Below, one piece after another: positions 31,782 through 34,915 of a stretch of 34,915 nt of DNA. Below the pieces are notes generated by a model, which saw nothing but the letters and a program-made list of their open reading frames with translations, had not been told where the DNA came from and did not search any database. Position 1 is the stretch's first letter. Each line of letters begins with the position of its first letter. Both the position numbers and the translations under genes were made by a program. The DNA comes from Actinomycetota bacterium. GTDB lineage: Bacteria; Actinomycetota; Actinomycetes; S36-B12. The DNA lies in NCBI GenBank assembly GCA_009699315.1, contig WLOK01000008.1, forward strand, positions 1 through 34,915, in the 5' to 3' direction.

Positions 31782-32729
31782 TCAGGCCGAATGGAGACGC
31801 AGGGCATCTACGGTCTGGGCGACCCGGATCGAGTCCTGCGGCGGCAAGAGCCAGCCGTCACCGCCGCGAATCAGCGCGCTCATCTCCTCGAACATGATCT
31901 GGTAGGCGTCGACGGTAGGGAACTCCTCCACGTGGTCGCCGACACGCAGCGTGGAGGCCGCTCGCCAGGTAGTGAAAGCCTGATTGTCGGTGACCGTCAC
32001 TTCGCCTGCGCTGCCACGAATAGTCAGACGCTGCGACTCGGGCATGACGAAGGAGCCGGCGATGCTGGCGCGACTATCTCCTCCCCACGTGAGGGTGGCG
32101 GTCGTCGTGACATCCACGCCGTGATCGCTCATCACGCGATCCACTTGCATGATGTCGAAGCTCGTGACGTCCGGTAGGCATGCGATGAGTGCATGCAAGG
32201 GATAGATCCCGACGTCGTACAACGCGCCGCCACCGTGATCAGGCGAGAGCCGGTAGTTGCCTTCCGTCATGCTGTCGAAGGTGAAAGTGCCGAGGTAGTT
32301 CGAGATTTCACCAAGTGCGCCTGATGTCGCGAGTTCGACGATGCGGCGCATACGGGGATGCCACCGTGACCACGTCGCTTCGACCAGATGTACGCCAGCG
32401 TTGTCCGCGAGCGCAAAGGCGCGCTCGGCCTGCTCGGCGGTGAGGACGAGGGGCTTTTCGCACAGGACATGCTTTCCCGCTGCAATCGACGCCTCGATCC
32501 ACGGCAGGTGCGCGTCGTTGCTTAAGCAGATGTAGACCGCGTCGACATGGGGATCATCAAGCACCGCCGCATATGAGTCGTACGCAATCTGCGGCTGTGT
32601 CGCGCGCGCCCGATCAATGTCGCGTGCTGCGGTGGCATACAAGACTGCACCGTCTGCGTTGTGAATGGCGGCGGCGGTTGCCTGATTGACGAGCCAGCCG
32701 GCACCGAGCACCCCCCAGCGCACGCTCAT
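31782..32729 (-). CDS. Gfo/Idh/MocA-family oxidoreductase (downstream of pair)
   Basis: A 315-residue NAD(P)-dependent sugar or polyol dehydrogenase. The Rossmann motif VLGAGWLVNQ is near the N terminus, VLCEKPLVLTAEQAERAF provides the conserved EKP lysine, and GGGALYDVGIYPLHAL is the catalytic His/Asp region. The C-terminal beta-sheet domain is complete. The ATG overlaps the stop of the neighbouring Gfo/Idh/MocA gene (TGATG), so both are cotranscribed and translationally coupled. Substrate cannot be predicted; cyclic polyols and sugar derivatives are common in the family. Confidence 0.92.
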   Translation of the reverse strand: MSVRWGVLGAGWLVNQATAAAIHNADGAVLYATAARDIDRARATQPQIAYDSYAAVLDDPHVDAVYICLSNDAHLPWIEASIAAGKHVLCEKPLVLTAEQAERAFALADNAGVHLVEATWSRWHPRMRRIVELATSGALGEISNYLGTFTFDSMTEGNYRLSPDHGGGALYDVGIYPLHALIACLPDVTSFDIMQVDRVMSDHGVDVTTTATLTWGGDSRASIAGSFVMPESQRLTIRGSAGEVTVTDNQAFTTWRAASTLRVGDHVEEFPTVDAYQIMFEEMSALIRGGDGWLLPPQDSIRVAQTVDALRLHSA

Positions 32730-33736
32730 CAGATGATGGACGGAGTCACAGGTGTGCTGCCCGATCGCGCCGACTCCTCGGCTGCCTCCATCACGGAGAC
32801 AACATTGCGCGACTGCTGCGGCATGACCTCCATCGGGTCACCATTCGCGAGGAAGGCCCCCAACTGCTGGTGGAATGCATACGGCGTGGGGGAGTCGAGG
32901 GCAATCTCCTGCGGCGCGGCACCCGGCACATGGAGGGTCAGACGCGCCGGAAGGTCGGCCACAGCAGGCTCGGCGGCCGGATCCCAATCTCCGACAATGG
33001 CGCCAGCGGTGCCGAGGGCATAGAACTTTGGCCGGCGAGCAGCGGACAAGTCAGAGTTGATGAAGCGGGCTTGGCGGCCGTCTCGGTAGGTCAGAGTTAC
33101 TTCAGCATGGTCGGCGTTGGTCACGTGATGCCAGTGGCGCTTGTGGTTAACGCCCGTGACGTGCGAAATATCGGGGCCGAGCAGATCGAGCATCTGATCG
33201 AGGTAGTGCGAACCCCAATCGAAAATCGCACCGCCCGAGACATCGGCATCGGAGTGCCAGTAGTCGCAAGGGCGTGAATAACCCCCGACGAAACCTTCGA
33301 AACTGAAGAGTTCGCCGATGGCGCCCTCGCGGATCAGGCGGCGCATGGTGATGTAGTCCGCGTCGAAACGACGGTTCTGGTAGACGACAAGGGTGAGGCC
33401 CTGCGCCTGAGCAAGAGCGAGCACGTCATCGCACTGCGTTGCGGTCAGTGCCATGGGCTTTTCGAGGACAACATGGATGCCACGCTCTAGGGCCGCACGC
33501 GCCCAGTCATAGTGCGTGTTGGGCGGCGTGGACACGACGACGAGGTCGACGAGCCCCGAATCCAGCATCTCAGTGGCGTCGCTGAATCCCTGCGCGGTGG
33601 GTGCAAGCTCCTGCGCGGCGGCGATCCGCTCGGGGTTCACGTCGCACACTGCGGTGAGTTCCCAACCGGGGACGCTACGGACCGCTTGGCTGTGCTCGTG
33701 CCCGATAGCGCCGTATGCCAGGAATCCAACTCTCAC
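32729..33736 (-). CDS. Gfo/Idh/MocA-family oxidoreductase (first gene of pair)
   Basis: A 335-residue NAD(P)-dependent oxidoreductase. It has FLAYGAIGHEHSQAV as the Rossmann loop, VVSTPPNTHYDWARAAL, VVLEKPMALTATQCDDVL with the EKP motif, and GGAIFDWGSHYLDQMLDLLG in the active-site region. The GTG at 33736 has a -10-like TAACCT 6 nt upstream and no ribosome binding site, suggesting a leaderless start. It leads a two-gene operon with the next dehydrogenase. The two are only distantly similar to each other, so they probably act on successive or related substrates rather than being a recent duplication. Confidence 0.92.
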   Translation of the reverse strand: MRVGFLAYGAIGHEHSQAVRSVPGWELTAVCDVNPERIAAAQELAPTAQGFSDATEMLDSGLVDLVVVSTPPNTHYDWARAALERGIHVVLEKPMALTATQCDDVLALAQAQGLTLVVYQNRRFDADYITMRRLIREGAIGELFSFEGFVGGYSRPCDYWHSDADVSGGAIFDWGSHYLDQMLDLLGPDISHVTGVNHKRHWHHVTNADHAEVTLTYRDGRQARFINSDLSAARRPKFYALGTAGAIVGDWDPAAEPAVADLPARLTLHVPGAAPQEIALDSPTPYAFHQQLGAFLANGDPMEVMPQQSRNVVSVMEAAEESARSGSTPVTPSII

Positions 33737-33742
33737 ACATAG

Positions 33743-33748
33743 AGGTTA
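33743..33748 (-). promoter_or_regulatory. Putative -10 element (TAACCT), leaderless start of the dehydrogenase operon
   Basis: On the minus strand TAACCT ends exactly 6 nt before the GTG at 33736. There is no Shine-Dalgarno sequence between them and no clear -35. Confidence 0.42.
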
Positions 33749-33893
33749 GCGAAGATTGAGAAACCTGCCGCAGGAGCATCCCACGCCGTACGCTGTCAAA
33801 GGCTGCTCCAGTCACGAAACCAACTGCGGAGTGCAGGTGGCGTGCAGATCTCATCTGTCGTTAGTGCCCCTCACCACCCAAAGGAAGTGTCCT

Positions 33894-34301
33894 ATGACCG
33901 CTGTTTCACCCGAATCTGGGATCAATGGCTCGGATAGTTCTGGCGGTTCGCGGGCGTCTCGCCGGTCTCGCCGAATCTGGATTATCAGTGCACTAGTGCT
34001 GGTAGTTATTGGTGGCGCACTTGTAGTTGGTGCCAAAGTGGCAGGTTCTCGAGGTGGTTATCTGACGACCACCTTGACTTGTGTCAAAGGCGGAACCACC
34101 TCGTGGACGACTCTCGGCAATGATGTGACAGATGTTCAGTACACGTTTTACGACTCAAGCGGCGGGAAAGTCAAGGGACCCGTCCAGGCTGTGTACTACC
34201 ACTCCTTTCCCTATAACACCCCCGTGGGCGCCGCGAGAGTAGTAAGTGCGATCGGCGTTCCAAACTTCCACCCGGCGGTTGGGTCTGCTGACTGCAAATA
34301 G
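33894..34301 (+). CDS. Small membrane-anchored protein of unknown function
   Basis: A 135-residue protein starting MTAVSPESG, with AAGGAAG at 33881-33887 as ribosome binding site. Residues about 1-25 are polar and end in a basic patch (SRASRRSRR). They are followed by one membrane helix (IWIISALVLVVIGGALVVGA) and an outside domain of about 85 residues. That domain has two cysteines, TLTCVKGG and the C-terminal SADCK, which could form a disulfide, and aromatic beta-like stretches (VQYTFYDSSGG, AVYYHSFPY). I do not recognise the domain. The positive-inside pattern predicts an N-in, C-out topology. The 157-bp gap upstream holds no other gene. Confidence 0.7.
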   Translation: MTAVSPESGINGSDSSGGSRASRRSRRIWIISALVLVVIGGALVVGAKVAGSRGGYLTTTLTCVKGGTTSWTTLGNDVTDVQYTFYDSSGGKVKGPVQAVYYHSFPYNTPVGAARVVSAIGVPNFHPAVGSADCK

Positions 34302-34344
34302 CAGCGCTGGGTTTGCGCCTGCCGCAGCCAGGCTGTCTCGTGAG

Positions 34345-34417
34345 TGCGCCCGAAGGGACTCGAACCCCCAACCGACCGGGTAGAAACCGGTAGCTCTATC
34401 CGTTGAGCTACGAGCGC
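34345..34417 (-). tRNA. tRNA-Arg (anticodon TCT)
   Basis: The reverse strand folds into a 73-nt cloverleaf. The acceptor GCGCTCG pairs with CGGGCGC (one G-U pair), and the D stem is GCTC/GAGC. The anticodon stem ACCGG/CCGGT carries loop TTTCTAC with anticodon TCT at 34384-34382 (reads AGA). The T arm contains GGTTCGAGTCC. The discriminator base is A, and the 3' CCA is not encoded. Confidence 0.95.
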
Positions 34418-34493
34418 AAGACGTCCATTATCGCGGGTAACCGAGGAGTCGTGCGTTTCCCATGCAGACCAGCCATCCAGATACGGGTGGGGG

Positions 34494-34499
34494 TATGCT
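34494..34499 (+). promoter_or_regulatory. Putative -10 element (TATGCT), leaderless start of the DUF302 gene
   Basis: TATGCT ends 6 nt before the ATG at 34506 with no ribosome binding site between. It is the same hexamer and the same spacing as at the YcnI-like gene. Confidence 0.5.
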
Positions 34500-34505
34500 C
34501 GAGAC

Positions 34506-34913
34506 ATGACTACCTACGGCATCACCAAGTCCCTTGCCCAGTCTTTCGACGAGGTCGTCCCGGCGGTTAAAGAGGCGCTGAAGGCCCAAGGTTTCGGCGT
34601 ACTTACCGAGATCGACGTGCAAGCCACGATGAAGGCCAAGCTCGATGAGGACATCGCGCCCTACCTGATCCTCGGAGCCTGCAATCCACCGCTCGCGTTT
34701 CGGGCGCTGAGCGCGGAGACCTCGATCGGCTTGCTGCTGCCGTGCAATGTGGTCGTACGTGTCGATGGCGACCGAACTGTCGTCGAGGCAATCGATCCGA
34801 TGACCATGGTGAACTTCACCGACAACCCCAAACTTCAAGGTGTCGCCGACGAAGCAACTGCTCGGTTGACCGCGGCTTTGGAGTCATTGTCAGACCCCTC
34901 CACTAAAGTTTGA
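34506..34913 (+). CDS. DUF302-domain protein
   Basis: A 135-residue cytoplasmic protein that is essentially one DUF302 domain. It has an N-terminal SFDEVVPAVKEALKAQGFGV, then a TEIDVQATMK segment, YLILGACNPPLAFRALSAE, IGLLLPCNVVVR and a C-terminal helix. DUF302 domains are small alpha/beta dimers of unknown biochemical role, sometimes found near sulfur or heavy-metal genes; there is no such link here. The ATG at 34506 is supported by the -10-like hexamer upstream. The frame closes just before the window end. Confidence 0.88.
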   Translation: MTTYGITKSLAQSFDEVVPAVKEALKAQGFGVLTEIDVQATMKAKLDEDIAPYLILGACNPPLAFRALSAETSIGLLLPCNVVVRVDGDRTVVEAIDPMTMVNFTDNPKLQGVADEATARLTAALESLSDPSTKV

Positions 34914-34915
34914 TC

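Noticed and set aside
31557-32177. A 206-residue plus-strand frame across the gap between the hydrolase and dehydrogenase genes
   Set aside because: Nearly all of it is antisense to two conserved genes, and it has no ribosome binding site or domain.
1-34915. Insertion sequences, integrases, phage genes, toxin-antitoxin or attachment sites
   Set aside because: No transposase or integrase motif was seen, and tRNA-Arg has no repeated 3' end nearby that would mark an att site.

Overview
The window looks like chromosomal DNA of a planktonic (probably freshwater) actinobacterium. The evidence is moderately GC-rich coding sequence, frequent GTG starts, very short or overlapping gene boundaries, a heliorhodopsin very similar to the actinobacterial 48C12 type, a large NAD-dependent glutamate dehydrogenase, and several start codons sitting 6-7 nt after a -10-like hexamer (leaderless transcription). 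I see no phage, insertion sequence, CRISPR array or replication origin.

Layout. 1-4382: end of a small Cys-rich protein gene, a family-4 glycosyltransferase with a small coiled-coil partner, a queuosine-precursor transporter converging on and overlapping tRNA-guanine transglycosylase (a queuine salvage pair), and an exported molybdopterin oxidoreductase. 4379-20097: the core of the window, a taurine/sulfonate catabolic region. It contains a class III taurine aminotransferase, NAD-glutamate dehydrogenase, a minus-strand iclR-cobS-cobT operon, and a plus-strand xsc-pta-tauC-tauA-tauB operon. 20092-22723: divergent aldehyde dehydrogenase and acyl-CoA dehydrogenase. 22763-25063: a secreted lysozyme/transglycosylase-like protein behind a structured leader, an overlapping polysaccharide deacetylase, and a heliorhodopsin. 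25081-26203: a YcnI-like exported protein and adenine phosphoribosyltransferase. 26308-29625: a very large secreted Gly-Gly-X repeat protein, followed by the remnant of a beta-propeller gene. 29992-33736: a CocE/NonD-type hydrolase and two Gfo/Idh/MocA oxidoreductases. 33894-34913: a small membrane-anchored protein, tRNA-Arg(TCT) and a DUF302 protein.

How the genes fit together. Taurine would be imported by TauABC and transaminated to sulfoacetaldehyde. Xsc then splits it with phosphate into acetyl phosphate and sulfite, and Pta makes acetyl-CoA. If the aminotransferase uses 2-oxoglutarate, the adjacent glutamate dehydrogenase would release ammonium and regenerate the acceptor. The IclR regulator, divergent from xsc, has a strong promoter whose -35 is embedded in a perfect TTGAC-N5-GTCAA palindrome. 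Its transcript also carries cobS and cobT. These look like genuine aerobic cobaltochelatase subunits of the proteobacterial type, an odd partnership for a taurine locus.

The observations most worth a second look are the iclR-cobS-cobT operon at a taurine locus, a perfect 12-bp hairpin at the start of pta, the structured leader with a possible cysteine-containing upstream ORF before the lysozyme-like gene, the heliorhodopsin in a cell-wall gene neighbourhood, the PGRS-like Gly-Gly-X protein outside mycobacteria, and the repeated leaderless promoter architecture. All functional statements rest on reading the sequence and on family knowledge; no database search was run.
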